64,000 nt of DNA, taken from Methanosarcina sp. MTP4. GTDB taxonomy: Archaea > Halobacteriota > Methanosarcinia > Methanosarcinales > Methanosarcinaceae. The stretch is taken from the NCBI RefSeq assembly GCF_000970045.1, contig NZ_CP009505.1, positions 3,000,808 through 3,064,807 of the forward strand, read 5' to 3'. Shown here in pieces: positions 8,638 through 16,892 of this stretch (positions are counted from its first letter, which is position 1; each line of letters starts with the position of its first letter). A program made the translations under genes and the position numbers. The notes beneath the pieces were generated by a model. That model was not told the origin of the DNA, made no database searches, and saw only the letters and a program-made list of their open reading frames with translations.

Positions 8638-8672
8638 TCTGTTTTTTTGAGAGTTTTAGTCATTATGTCCAT

Positions 8673-9962
8673 TTATTTAGAAGGCTTTTCAAACAGAGAA
8701 GGATTTGATTCCTTTAGAGATTTCAAAAAATTTTCATCTAATTTAGCTTCATAAAGGGTTTTCACTTTCGAAAGTTGTTCGAGTGAGGTATTATTTAATG
8801 CCCCTCCAAGGTCAGCCCTTACAAGATCAGCCCATCCAAGGCTAGCCTCCTTAAGGTTAGCCCCTAAAAGGTTAGCCTCTCTAAGGTTAGCCCCTTCAAG
8901 GTTAGCCCCTACAAGGTTAGCCTCTACAAGGTTAGCCCCAAAAAGGTTAGCTCCTACAAGGTTAGCCTCTTTAAGGTTAGCCTCTTTAAGGTTAGCCCCT
9001 ACAAGGTTAGCCTCTTTAAGGTCAGCCCATCCAAGGTTAGCCCCTAAAAGGTTAGCCCCTAAAAGGTTAGCCTCCTTAAGGTCAGCCCTTACAAGATCAG
9101 CACATCCAAGGCTAGCCTCTCTAAGGTTAGCCCCTAAAAGGTTAGCCTCTCTAAGGTTAGCCCCTTCAAGGTTAGCCTTTCTAAGGTTAGCCTCTTTAAG
9201 GTCAGCCCATCCAAGGTCAGCCCCTAAAAGGTGAGCCCCTTCAAGGTTAGCCTTTCTAAGGTTAGCCTCTTTAAGGTCAGCACATCCAAGGTCAGCCCCT
9301 AAAAGGTGAGCCCCTTCAAGGTGAGCCCCTCCAAGATTAGCCCCCGCTAAATAAGTATCACTCAAATCAAATAACCGAAATTCTTTCTTCTCATGTTCTC
9401 TGTTTCTTCTTCTTAAAACATCGAGTGCTGCTTGAGTATCAATTGATAATTTTTCACCTTCCGTTTTTTCATCCCCATTGATATTATTATTCAGGGAATT
9501 TTTTCGAATAAAGGCGGTCAAAATCTCCATGATGGGCCAATGGTCCTTCTCCGACTCATTTGCTATTCGTTCAAGAGCATAGATTCCACCTAATCTTAAT
9601 TCTTGACCGGCACTCCCTAAATGCTCAATAGCTCTCGTAAATCTCTCTGTGATCTGCCCCTCCTGTGTTATTGCTACAGTTTTTTCAGTTGCTGTGACAC
9701 GCCTGTGAGTTAAATAAAGCCCAAGCATTAGAACTACTCCGCCTAATAACTGAGCAAGAGTTGACCTGAATTTATCTTCCAGCTCGGCGGCTTTTGTGGG
9801 GTCATCCAGGGAGCCACTTAGATTTGAAACCTGCAATTGGGGGACTTTCCATAAGATGAGAATAAAAATAGCTAGAAATGAGATGAACAGAAGTAGGGGG
9901 ATAATTTTTGAAACTAAATTTTTTATTGGTTTGAGCTTTTCGGATAGATTCTTCATTTCCAC
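8673..9962 (-). CDS. Membrane-anchored pentapeptide-repeat protein
   Basis: This 429-residue protein starts with a short basic segment, then a transmembrane helix (PLLLFISFLAIFILILW, about 18-35) and a second hydrophobic helix (QLLGGVVLMLGLYLT) near 95. A conserved pre-repeat region follows (FTRAIEHLGS...LGGIYALERIA). From about 205 to 395 it consists of A(N/D)L-x-x pentapeptide repeats, which fold as a right-handed quadrilateral beta helix. At DNA level 15-bp and longer units (aaggttagcctctctaagg-like) are nearly identical, implying recent expansion. GTG 9962 or ATG 9956 may be the start. It lies inside the integrated element as probable cargo; such proteins have varied roles and none can be assigned here. 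Confidence 0.88.
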   Translation of the reverse strand: MEMKNLSEKLKPIKNLVSKIIPLLLFISFLAIFILILWKVPQLQVSNLSGSLDDPTKAAELEDKFRSTLAQLLGGVVLMLGLYLTHRRVTATEKTVAITQEGQITERFTRAIEHLGSAGQELRLGGIYALERIANESEKDHWPIMEILTAFIRKNSLNNNINGDEKTEGEKLSIDTQAALDVLRRRNREHEKKEFRLFDLSDTYLAGANLGGAHLEGAHLLGADLGCADLKEANLRKANLEGAHLLGADLGWADLKEANLRKANLEGANLREANLLGANLREASLGCADLVRADLKEANLLGANLLGANLGWADLKEANLVGANLKEANLKEANLVGANLFGANLVEANLVGANLEGANLREANLLGANLKEASLGWADLVRADLGGALNNTSLEQLSKVKTLYEAKLDENFLKSLKESNPSLFEKPSK

Positions 9963-10234
9963 AAGGACCCGGTGAATTTTTTTGTATTCATATGAAACAA
10001 GAGTAACGTACTTTTACTTTTTGTTTAAAATCCTTGATCATTTTCTTCCATTCTCAAACCATTTTTTGACTTATTACTATTTCCGAAGCATAATACCCTT
10101 TTTTTCAACCATGATCAATGGCTCACGGACAAGACCAAAAATTTAATAAATCAAATATTTTATAGTATGTCCACAGTCAGAACTTTACTAATCATAAATT
10201 ATATATTAAATTTTGTGGAAAAGTTGGTGATTAA

Positions 10235-10672
10235 ATGAAAATAAAATATATTTATTCTTTCCTTGTAATTTTATGTATTCTAACTTCATTTTTGTTTATA
10301 AGTGGGTGCACCGATGAAGAATCAAATGAAGAACCAGATGAAGTAACAATAAAGTTTCCTGAAGAAAAAAAGGAAGAACTAGTCGAAATCTTAAAAACTC
10401 ACTATGAAGTGAAGGATGCAAGAGTCATTTTTGTTCCAAAAACAAAAAGCTTGATGGTTGACTATTACGTTGACAATATTCCAGCTGAAACAGATCTTTA
10501 TGATGATATAGTGGGCATCATAATAATATCCAAATCAATTGCGACAGAATCGGGAATAACAAACCCCAACGTGGTAGTTGGTGCATTATCACTGGATGAA
10601 ACCTTATTGGGCCAAGGATATTATTATTCATCTACAGATGAAACAAATGTGGATATATTTTTACAAACTTAA
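10235..10672 (+). CDS. Putative lipoprotein, unknown function
   Basis: The 145-residue protein begins with a signal peptide (MKIKYIYSFLVILCILTSFL) ending in a lipobox-like FISGC, so it is probably exported and lipid-anchored at the cysteine. The mature part is acidic, starting DEESNEEPDE, and has no motif I recognise. The gene is AT-rich with a TATA-like run upstream (10196-10212) and GTGATTAA just before ATG 10235. It lies within the integrated element, divergent from the pentapeptide-repeat gene, and may be a cargo gene. The function is unknown. Confidence 0.75.
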   Translation: MKIKYIYSFLVILCILTSFLFISGCTDEESNEEPDEVTIKFPEEKKEELVEILKTHYEVKDARVIFVPKTKSLMVDYYVDNIPAETDLYDDIVGIIIISKSIATESGITNPNVVVGALSLDETLLGQGYYYSSTDETNVDIFLQT

Positions 10673-11241
10673 TATTAAAGACCTTTGAGACTTTTTAATA
10701 TATTCTGGAATCGTCAAAATGTATGTTTGTTTTCCACATTCATTGACTGCAATCAATCAAAAACCCAGAAAATAATAAAAAGTCTCAAAAAAGGAGAAAA
10801 AAATTGCTGCCCATGGAAGCTAGCCAGGGTCATGGCATCCGAGTAGTCATCTGGAGTGATCCCGGCCGGGAAGGCTTCGGAAAGGGCTTTATCGGGTCCA
10901 ACTCTTGCTTTCTTGTAAATTTCCATTTATTCCGTAGCTAGTTTCATACTTTTTGAATCTTTAATATTACAATTTATTACGTTTTGGTACTTTGTAAAAT
11001 CGCCATTTTTCCCGTTTTCGTCATCGGTTAAATTCAGCCTCTTGTTATCTTTTTATGTTATTGCTATGATTTTCTTTACCTTTTTTTGCGTTTCATAGAG
11101 GGTTAATCGGTGAGAACTTGCATATTCCTATATGATGTGCAATAAATGACTTAACCCACGACTTTCATATATTGAAAGAAATAAAAACACATCTCAAGGA
11201 AGTTAAGGGGTTTTTCCTTCCGGTGCGTTTCTTATGGTTTT
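10673..11241. other. Long gap inside the element, with one small remnant ORF
   Basis: This stretch of about 570 bases is mostly AT-rich. The exception is 10804-10926, which has higher GC and coding-like composition on the minus strand (see the 57-codon ORF). Nothing else is recognisable. Confidence 0.3.
10753..10926 (-). pseudogene. Small ORF, probably a gene remnant
   Basis: A minus-strand ORF of 57 codons starts at ATG 10926 (MEIYKKARVGPDKALSEAFP). Its first ~42 codons have the GC and codon character of chromosomal Methanosarcina genes, whereas the last ~15 run into AT-rich, hydrophobic sequence (FLRLFIIFWVFD). No ribosome site is seen and a TAA directly precedes the ATG. I read it as the 5' stub of a truncated gene rather than an intact small gene. 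Confidence 0.3.
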
Positions 11242-11586
11242 TCAGCCTGTGACTGTAGGGGCTGCATCCGCGTTAATTAGGTTCAGTAATCTTTCAGTAA
11301 GTTCTTTATTTATCTTCGCTTCATCTGCTGCCGTATATGGAAAATGGTAAACATTTTCATTCCAATATTCAAAGTATGCCAGGTCCCGCCCGTAGTCCAC
11401 AGGATTGAAGGGAAGGTCCACGGGTTCTTTGCGTATCCTGTTTAAAATGTCCTGATGAAATAATGCGTTCCTGTACTGCGCAAGGCCTTTTATTTCCCAT
11501 TCCCGCGGCTGTGATTCACGCGCCCGGGTTCCTGCTGCTGCCTTGATCGCTTGTAATTCTTTTTTTATGGAAGCAAGGGTAGCCAT
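11242..11586 (-). CDS. Hypothetical protein of the integrated element
   Basis: A 114-residue soluble protein with no motif I recognise. It starts with a helical segment (MATLASIKKELQAIKAAAG) similar in style to the start of the 93-residue protein at 11807-12088, and has an aromatic stretch (YFEYWNENVYHFPY). ATG 11586 overlaps the end of the preceding gene by 22 bases. It is the last gene of a four-gene coupled operon running from 12402 to 11242. Confidence 0.65.
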   Translation of the reverse strand: MATLASIKKELQAIKAAAGTRARESQPREWEIKGLAQYRNALFHQDILNRIRKEPVDLPFNPVDYGRDLAYFEYWNENVYHFPYTAADEAKINKELTERLLNLINADAAPTVTG

Positions 11587-11807
11587 GTTTCCCCCAAAAA
11601 CAGATTTTTATAATCCTCTTCGATGCCTGCCAGGAGTTCCCCCAGGTCCGGCATATCAAGCAGGTTATCAAGGTCCGGATCTTCAAGAAACAGGTTAAGG
11701 TCCTCAGCTCCGGAGGGTTCCCCGGCTTCCTGTGATCGTGTGGTATACTTTTCTATTGTCCTGGTCAGGTCTGCCAGGTCCGCCTCGAGTTCTTCCAGGA
11801 AAGCCAT
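11565..11807 (-). CDS. Hypothetical acidic protein of the integrated element
   Basis: An 80-residue acidic protein whose first half is a probable helix (MAFLEELEADLADLTRTIEK) and whose second half is rich in Asp/Leu (LFLEDPDLDNLLDMPDLGEL). ATG 11807 is preferred over an upstream in-frame codon because it forms a TAATG junction with the preceding stop. No domain is recognised. Confidence 0.62.
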   Translation of the reverse strand: MAFLEELEADLADLTRTIEKYTTRSQEAGEPSGAEDLNLFLEDPDLDNLLDMPDLGELLAGIEEDYKNLFLGETWLPLLP

Positions 11808-12088
11808 TAATTTTCCCCGCAATCTTCATGTATTAAGTTAAGGACCATAGCCCCCCCGAGGGGTCCGGAGGGTTCAGGGCTATAAGGTCCCTGCCACAAG
11901 TCCGCCAGGTAATCCCTGCCATTATCAGGTATGCAAATTATGGTTCCGGTCCCTGTGATCCCTGATAGGTCAGGAGTCCCGTAAGCAGGGTTGTATACAA
12001 TAGTTTGGGATATGTCCCCGGAGTTCTGCAGGGTTGCGAGTCTTCGGATTTCGTTTATTTCTTTTCGGAGCTGTGATATCGAAGGCAT
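11807..12088 (-). CDS. Hypothetical protein of the integrated element
   Basis: A 93-residue protein beginning MPSISQLRKEINEIRRLATL, a probable coiled helix, followed by a Gly/Pro-rich stretch (GTPDLSGITGTGTIICIPD). Both ends are TAATG junctions with neighbouring genes, which argues that this is a real, translationally coupled gene. The function is not recognised. Confidence 0.62.
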   Translation of the reverse strand: MPSISQLRKEINEIRRLATLQNSGDISQTIVYNPAYGTPDLSGITGTGTIICIPDNGRDYLADLWQGPYSPEPSGPLGGAMVLNLIHEDCGEN

Positions 12089-12402
12089 TAGTTAGCCCCC
12101 GGGATAGGGAAGGCTGCCCGGTGTGCGCCTGGTCCTGTCTGTTCCAGGGTTTCCCGGAGTTCCTCGAGGTCTTCTTTTATTTCGCTCAGTTCAACGTCCT
12201 TTAGGATTTCGTTTGCACATCGGAGCCCCATAATAAGAGTTTGCATATACCTAATTTTGATTGCGTCCGACTGTGTAGCCGTGAATCTGCTTCCTTTAAG
12301 TCTGCTTCTTATTTCGTTTATTATTTCGTTGTTGTAGCTTAGAAGTAAATCTCGGGTTATTTGGTTTTGTTCTCTTTCGTGGCTTCCGTTGTTGCTTTTC
12401 AC
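12088..12402 (-). CDS. Hypothetical protein, first gene of the small element operon
   Basis: A 104-residue, mostly helical and charged protein with no motif I recognise; the C-terminal half reads as a coiled coil (LSEIKEDLEELRETLEQ). It is the promoter-proximal gene of the four-gene operon; the AT-rich stretch at 12440-12500 upstream holds TATA-like sequence. It ends with a TAATG junction. Confidence 0.62.
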   Translation of the reverse strand: MKSNNGSHEREQNQITRDLLLSYNNEIINEIRSRLKGSRFTATQSDAIKIRYMQTLIMGLRCANEILKDVELSEIKEDLEELRETLEQTGPGAHRAAFPIPGAN

Positions 12403-12755
12403 GTTATCCCCTAAAAGTGTTTGCTGCTTAGATGCAAAATTGCCTAGTACTATATACTACTCATAACCTTATATATTTTTGTACAAAAATGTATATTTTC
12501 TGAGATACCTTATAGATGGTTTGTAACTGTGTAAACTGCTATCCGCACTATCCGGCGTTTTTCCAACTCCTCCCCCCTAATCTTTTTTTTTTATTTTTTT
12601 TTGTGTACAAGAATGTAAAATATACCCGGATAGTACGGATAGTAGTATAAAGAGTACTTCCCGAAAGCGTTTATCTATCCGCGCAAAATGAATTGTTGAA
12701 GATAGCTAGAACTCTCCAATAAATAGACATAAAAAAACGAAAAAAAAAAAGATAA
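12403..12755. promoter_or_regulatory. Control region between the two element operons
   Basis: This non-coding stretch holds a long inverted repeat (12539-12555 against 12626-12642), two related gtacaa(a/g)aatgta boxes (about 12481-12492 and 12605-12616) and TATA-like sequence for the 12402 operon. It is the best candidate in the element for an origin or a master operator. Confidence 0.45.
12539..12642. repeat. 17-bp inverted repeat built of CTATCCG half-sites
   Basis: Left arm 12539-12555 reads CTATCCGCACTATCCGG; right arm 12626-12642 reads CCGGATAGTACGGATAG, its reverse complement with one mismatch. Each arm itself contains two CTATCCG half-sites, giving four in all, with a 70-bp AT-rich spacer. 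This architecture suits cooperative binding by an element-encoded protein such as the small ribbon-helix-helix product. Confidence 0.7.
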
Positions 12756-14576
12756 TTAATTAAATTTGGCTTGTTCCCTCTTGAGTTCGAACTCTTTGAT
12801 ATCTGCCTTGTATTTGCTGTCCTCCTTCCATTTGTAAGGGAAGACATAAACAGGGCTTTGGATCCCCGAGTCCTTCCCGGTAAGCTTTGCCTCTGTCACG
12901 CCACATATTTTAAGGATCTTCGAAAGGGCTTCCTTTGATTGTGGTATATCATCCTCTAAGTTTTCATCATTCCCCCATTTGATGAGTATATCCAACATAT
13001 CCCCTTTCAAGAAATATGTAGGATACCGGCTTCTTTCCATGTTTTTAGAAATAAACTGATATACAGGTTCCGAACATTTAGCCCACTTATCCTTAACATC
13101 TGGGCCGTCGGTCTCCTTCAAAAGTTTTCCCTCTCTGCCTATCCGGAGGGCTGCAGCAATGACGTTATGTAAAAACCCGCTTAAGTTCTCCGGGGTAAAT
13201 GTTTCCTCATAGAATCTATCCCGCTTTTCAAAGCTGTTAGGAAATAGCACATATTCCCACTTATCCCAGAAAGCCTCGTCCCGCTTCACATCGTTGTTCG
13301 TGATCTTCGGAGGGGTATTACATGCGAACACAAGCACCGCCGTTATGAACGCTGAGAAAGGCTGCCGTCCTTTAACCTCCACGTCATGAGAATAAGCACC
13401 TAACAGCCTTTTTAAAGTCCCGGTTTCCTTCAATGGAAAGTTAGGGAGTTCGTCATGAATATTATGGAGTTTTCCCACTAAACGCGCCAGCTTAAACTTG
13501 TGTTCCCCGGTTGCCAGCTCATTTAATGGGACATCGCTTTTATTTTCAATCCCGAAGGTTCTATAAAGCAATTCAAGGTATGAAGACTTCCCCGCGTCCT
13601 TCCTGCCCTGCAATAAATAGCATTTCTTGTAAGGCCCGCGTCCCATTACCTGTAATAATGCCTGTGCAGGTATTTGATAAAGTACCTTTAAGTCAACTTC
13701 ATCCACGTATGACCGAAGGACGTTATCTATAGGTTTGCTGCTTGCATTCGGGTTAAAGTCCGTAGGAATCTTGTAATTAAATAGCCATTTCGGGCTGAAA
13801 GGGATAAGCTCAGGCAGTCCCGTTTCAAAGTTCAGCCTTATGATCCCATTGTTAACGGGTATCATATCAGGGTGCAGATTGAAAGGATATTTCATGTGAG
13901 GGGCGTCATACCTGATATAATACATGATCTCCGCGTCTGCGCCTCTCACGCTTGCGTTGCTGCCTTTTTTCGCTGCTTTGATAGCTTTAACCGTCCGGGC
14001 AATTTCGGCTTTAACAAGGGCTTCCCCTTCCACGTATACGCCTTCTGAATAGACATATAACTGATCCTTGAAAGCCAGGGTGTTAAGTTCTCTCCTGATC
14101 TTGTCAGCTATTTCCTCATTGTAGAGAACTACCTTTTTTACGTCCCCTTCTTTCGTCCTGTGGAGTTCGTAAAGTCCATCAAATTCTAAAGGTATACCGT
14201 CTGTATTTTTTGCCTCTATCCAGTCCTTTTGTTCTGCCGTGTTGATCGCGGATTCAATCAGGGAAAGTTTTGTGGGTTCTTCCAGTTCCCCCCATGCTTT
14301 ACCGCCATAACAATAAGTTTCAAGGATCCGGTTTATTGACCATTTCGGATAAGTCCCCGCTAATATCTTGATTACTTCTGATATGTCCGCAAATGTCCAA
14401 TTTTCAGGGCCCTTATTAAACATATCAAAAAAAGCCGGGTTCATTAATGCGAGTTCTGCAAGGTCCGCGTTTATGTCCTCGGTGTCAACTTCCCGGTCAT
14501 AAGGCACACTGTTAAACCTTTTCAAGAATTCGTTTTTTCTAATTACTGCCGGAGGGATTGTTACGGCTTCGTTCAT
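12756..14576 (-). CDS. SF3-type (D5/P4-like) helicase, replication protein of the element
   Basis: The 606-residue protein shows a superfamily-3 helicase core in its C-terminal half: Walker A LLQGRKDAGKSSYLELLY, a Walker B-like HNIHDELPNF, and motif C-like VLVFACNTPP followed by the arginine region KRDEAFWDKWEYVLFP. This is the arrangement of phage/plasmid D5-family helicases that start replication. The N-terminal ~280 residues show no primase motif I can be sure of. ATG 14576 is preferred over 14627 because it forms an ATGA junction with the preceding gene. It is the last gene of a five-gene operon starting at 15394. Confidence 0.85.
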   Translation of the reverse strand: MNEAVTIPPAVIRKNEFLKRFNSVPYDREVDTEDINADLAELALMNPAFFDMFNKGPENWTFADISEVIKILAGTYPKWSINRILETYCYGGKAWGELEEPTKLSLIESAINTAEQKDWIEAKNTDGIPLEFDGLYELHRTKEGDVKKVVLYNEEIADKIRRELNTLAFKDQLYVYSEGVYVEGEALVKAEIARTVKAIKAAKKGSNASVRGADAEIMYYIRYDAPHMKYPFNLHPDMIPVNNGIIRLNFETGLPELIPFSPKWLFNYKIPTDFNPNASSKPIDNVLRSYVDEVDLKVLYQIPAQALLQVMGRGPYKKCYLLQGRKDAGKSSYLELLYRTFGIENKSDVPLNELATGEHKFKLARLVGKLHNIHDELPNFPLKETGTLKRLLGAYSHDVEVKGRQPFSAFITAVLVFACNTPPKITNNDVKRDEAFWDKWEYVLFPNSFEKRDRFYEETFTPENLSGFLHNVIAAALRIGREGKLLKETDGPDVKDKWAKCSEPVYQFISKNMERSRYPTYFLKGDMLDILIKWGNDENLEDDIPQSKEALSKILKICGVTEAKLTGKDSGIQSPVYVFPYKWKEDSKYKADIKEFELKREQAKFN

Positions 14577-14842
14577 GCCTGCGCCCCCGCTGCCCGGGTT
14601 CCTTGCCATGCATGGTATAGATTCCAATTTAGCGAGTCTATCACCTGATAAGCTGCCGGGGCTTCCACCGGGTTAATCTTGTTTTGTGCCTGTTCCCCTG
14701 ACATCCATAGATTAAAAATAAGATCCTGTTCAGGGCTCGGGGTGTTCATGGTATCCGTTCGGGCCTCGAAGAGTCCAGGACCGGAAAAATCAAAAATAGA
14801 TTTTTGCTTATATTTTTCGGATACGTTGCATATATATTCCAT
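14573..14842 (-). CDS. Hypothetical protein upstream of the helicase
   Basis: An 89-residue protein with no recognised domain. It begins MEYICNVSEKYKQKSIFDF and is preceded by GAGGGG at good spacing. Its stop overlaps the helicase start as ATGA, so the two are translationally coupled. Its position suggests a replication accessory role, but nothing in the sequence proves it. Confidence 0.6.
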   Translation of the reverse strand: MEYICNVSEKYKQKSIFDFSGPGLFEARTDTMNTPSPEQDLIFNLWMSGEQAQNKINPVEAPAAYQVIDSLNWNLYHAWQGTRAAGAQA

Positions 14843-14844
14843 AT

Positions 14845-15075
14845 TTAGCCCCTCTGTTGAGAGGGAAGACGATAACGAAAAACGGAGTATATAGAATGAT
14901 ATAACCCAAATATACGGGTAGGATAATTATATGTGTATTTGGGTACATATAACACAAATAGGACCGAGTGTTGCTCGGTTGAGTGTTTTAACTCCGTTGC
15001 CGTGGTCCAAAGTTTGGCGACTTCGAGGACTACGTGCAACACTTCGCGAATTTCAGCTTCCCCTCTCATTATCAC
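14845..15075 (-). CDS. Hypothetical small protein of the replication operon
   Basis: A 76-residue ORF starting with GTG at 15075 overlaps the previous stop as GTGA and ends three bases before the next gene. The N-terminal half is a plausible helix (AEIREVLHVVLEVAKLW); the Tyr/Arg-rich C-terminal half is less gene-like. Tight packing supports it being real, but composition makes this uncertain. Confidence 0.45.
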   Translation of the reverse strand: MIMRGEAEIREVLHVVLEVAKLWTTATELKHSTEQHSVLFVLYVPKYTYNYPTRIFGLYHSIYSVFRYRLPSQQRG

Positions 15076-15257
15076 AAAATCCCCCTTTTCCTTCTTTCTT
15101 CTTCCAGGGTTGTTTTCCCTGCTGCAACATCTGCCAGAATTTGCTGGTATTTTTCTTGTGCCCGTCTTTCAATTTCGAAATACAGTCGAAATGTTTTTGG
15201 CATCCGTTCCATAATTTCAGGGTCAATATCGAGGATTGATTCAACGGTTGCACTCAT
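15072..15257 (-). CDS. Hypothetical small helical protein
   Basis: A 61-residue protein, MSATVESILDIDPEIMERMP at the start, then strongly helical and charged (EIERRAQEKYQQILADVAAG). ATG 15257 overlaps the preceding stop as ATGA and AGAGGGA lies just upstream. It may partner the ribbon-helix-helix protein before it, in the way antitoxin- or copy-control-type pairs are arranged; that is inference from position only. Confidence 0.6.
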   Translation of the reverse strand: MSATVESILDIDPEIMERMPKTFRLYFEIERRAQEKYQQILADVAAGKTTLEEERRKRGIL

Positions 15258-15394
15258 GCTGTTCCCTCTAATTTTTCTTTCAGGATGTTCTCAACAAAAG
15301 TTGCCCTTTTAGCAATCCCGCGGCTTTCTTCTATCATTTCAAAAAGGTGCGGTTCAACATTCACACAAAATTGAATTTTACGGTTTCTTTCCAT
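15254..15394 (-). CDS. Ribbon-helix-helix (CopG/Arc-like) DNA-binding protein, 46 residues
   Basis: This very short gene starts at ATG 15394 with a canonical GGTGA upstream and ends in an ATGA overlap with the next gene. The product has a beta strand of alternating residues (RKIQFCVNV), a turn (EPHL), a helix (FEMIEESRGIA), and a second helix (RATFVENILKEKLE), the layout of the Arc/CopG fold. Such proteins repress their own operon in plasmids and phages. It is first in the helicase operon, so autoregulation is likely. Its operator is not identified; the CTATCCG repeats at 12539-12642 are one candidate. Confidence 0.72.
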   Translation of the reverse strand: MERNRKIQFCVNVEPHLFEMIEESRGIAKRATFVENILKEKLEGTA

Positions 15395-15622
15395 ACTTTC
15401 ACCTTTACAATTTAAATAAATTAATTAATTAGTAAAGTGAGGGGTTTTATCATATATATATACAATAGTAAACTTCAATTTAGAATTTGTACCTGAAAAT
15501 TATTCAAGCACCCACACATAGACCTAAATAGAAAATATCAAAAACCCGTAAAGAATTGATTAAAAAAGAGGTAATAAAAAAGATATTTTTTAAAAGTATA
15601 TGAATATAAATGAAGAATAATG

Positions 15623-16831
15623 TCATTTCTGACCCAACATTTCCCTAAATCTAGCCTCAACAAGTTCCTCAATTTTTGCGTTTACTAACTTTTCCATCTT
15701 ATCATCGGCAAAATCGTTTCCAGCTTCTATTTTTTCAGCCATTGCCTGATCGAGTACAAGCGAGCAACGCGAGCAAAACTTATCTTCCGACTTCAAAACG
15801 TTATCACATCTCGGGCATCTTGTTAACGTAACATGTCTTGTGTCCTCGGTTTTAAGCCCGTACTTTTCATAAATGCTATTATTGATTTCCTGATCTGTGA
15901 AATTTGCGTAAATCTTAAACATTTGAGTGCTGCCGCGACTCCACCCAGCCCGGTGTTTTACCTCCTGCTCGTTGAGTCCGTCAAGTATCCAGTTGGTAAT
16001 CGCCGTGTGCCGTAGTAAGTGAGGATGAACACTTTTCTTTATGCCTGCCTTTTCTGCTGTGGTTTTTATCATTTTTCGAATCGTCTTATAACTCACAGCC
16101 TCTTGGTTTTTGTCAAGTGTAACCCATAAGGGAGCCTCGGGGTTTTCCCTGTCTGGATGTACGGCTAGCCATTGATTCAGATATCCTGAACTCCAAGTTA
16201 AAGGAATCCCCTTTGCGGGTGTTGTTTTATTAACTCCCGTTTTTGAAAGGTAGATCATGGCCCCATACTGGTTGAATTCAACGTTTTTGACCCGGCAGGA
16301 TGCAAGCGCCCCCACCCTCATTCCCCCATCTGCAAGAACGGCAATTATAGCTTTGTCGCGTGGATGCCTGCCAGCTTCAAGGAGCCGGGTAAACTCGTCT
16401 TTCGTCAGGATGTCGGAAGGCTGTACGGGGCTTTCGATCGTCTTGAGCTTAAGCTCCCTAATCCACTTAGGGGGATTGCCGCCCGTGGACCAACGGAAAA
16501 ATTTTTTGACTAATTTTTTATAATTTCGAATTGTGCCAGGTGACATTTTCCTTTCATCTTCAAGATGAATTAAAAGCCTATCGAAGGTTTCAGGGTCCAG
16601 CTTGTCCAAAGTCTCAGTAAAGCCCATTTCCTGAAGTCGTTGAACCGTACGAGTCGTGTAATTGAGATACCATGTGATAGTTGACTTTGCCGCCCCTTCC
16701 CGCCTCAAGGCAATTGAAAAATTTTCAATTAACTTTCGGTTTTCTTCCCCGATGTCGGCCTTTTTCAATCTCTGCTTCGCATTTATAAAGCCGGTGTCCA
16801 TGCAATGAATGTCATCAACCGATTTAGTCAT
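15623..16831 (-). CDS. Tyrosine recombinase (integrase) with C-terminal zinc ribbon
   Basis: The integrase carries the catalytic set of the family: Arg in DGGMRVGAL, Lys in LSKTG, His-x-x-Arg in HPHLLRHTAI, a second His in VKHRAGWS, and the Tyr nucleophile in MFKIYANF. An N-terminal SAM-like arm-binding domain (about 20-115) precedes it. The C-terminus has a CPRC...CSRC zinc ribbon, common in methanogen integrases. The frame is open to 16915, but I chose ATG 16831 (MTKSVDDIHCMD): the extra residues read through attR and would change on excision. The gene abuts attR with its 5' end, so in the circular form its promoter region spans attP. Confidence 0.9.
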   Translation of the reverse strand: MTKSVDDIHCMDTGFINAKQRLKKADIGEENRKLIENFSIALRREGAAKSTITWYLNYTTRTVQRLQEMGFTETLDKLDPETFDRLLIHLEDERKMSPGTIRNYKKLVKKFFRWSTGGNPPKWIRELKLKTIESPVQPSDILTKDEFTRLLEAGRHPRDKAIIAVLADGGMRVGALASCRVKNVEFNQYGAMIYLSKTGVNKTTPAKGIPLTWSSGYLNQWLAVHPDRENPEAPLWVTLDKNQEAVSYKTIRKMIKTTAEKAGIKKSVHPHLLRHTAITNWILDGLNEQEVKHRAGWSRGSTQMFKIYANFTDQEINNSIYEKYGLKTEDTRHVTLTRCPRCDNVLKSEDKFCSRCSLVLDQAMAEKIEAGNDFADDKMEKLVNAKIEELVEARFREMLGQK

Positions 16832-16876
16832 GTATATAAAATCTATGTTTAGGACTATAAACTTTGAGGATATAGA

Positions 16877-16892
16877 CCCGACCGGTCCACTT
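16877..16892. repeat. attR: duplicate of the tRNA-Ala 3' end
   Basis: Exact copy of cccgaccggtccactt at 8518-8533. It lies 46 bases upstream of the integrase start and marks the right end of the element. Confidence 0.88.

Larger units (their letters stand above)
8518..16892. mobile_element. Integrated element of about 8.4 kb in tRNA-Ala
   Basis: The element is bounded by 16-bp direct repeats (8518-8533 and 16877-16892); the left one is the functional 3' end of tRNA-Ala. Inside are an integrase at the right end, an SF3-helicase operon headed by a ribbon-helix-helix gene, four small coupled genes of unknown function, an inverted-repeat control region between the two operons, a lipoprotein and a pentapeptide-repeat membrane protein. 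The small overlapping genes (TAATG, ATGA, GTGA junctions) are phage- or plasmid-like. I see no capsid, terminase or portal gene, so an integrative plasmid or a defective provirus are both possible. Confidence 0.82.

Noticed and set aside
8426..8638. Minus-strand ORF containing WTGRELNPRPLPCQ
   Set aside because: This is the familiar spurious translation antisense to a tRNA gene (here tRNA-Ala).
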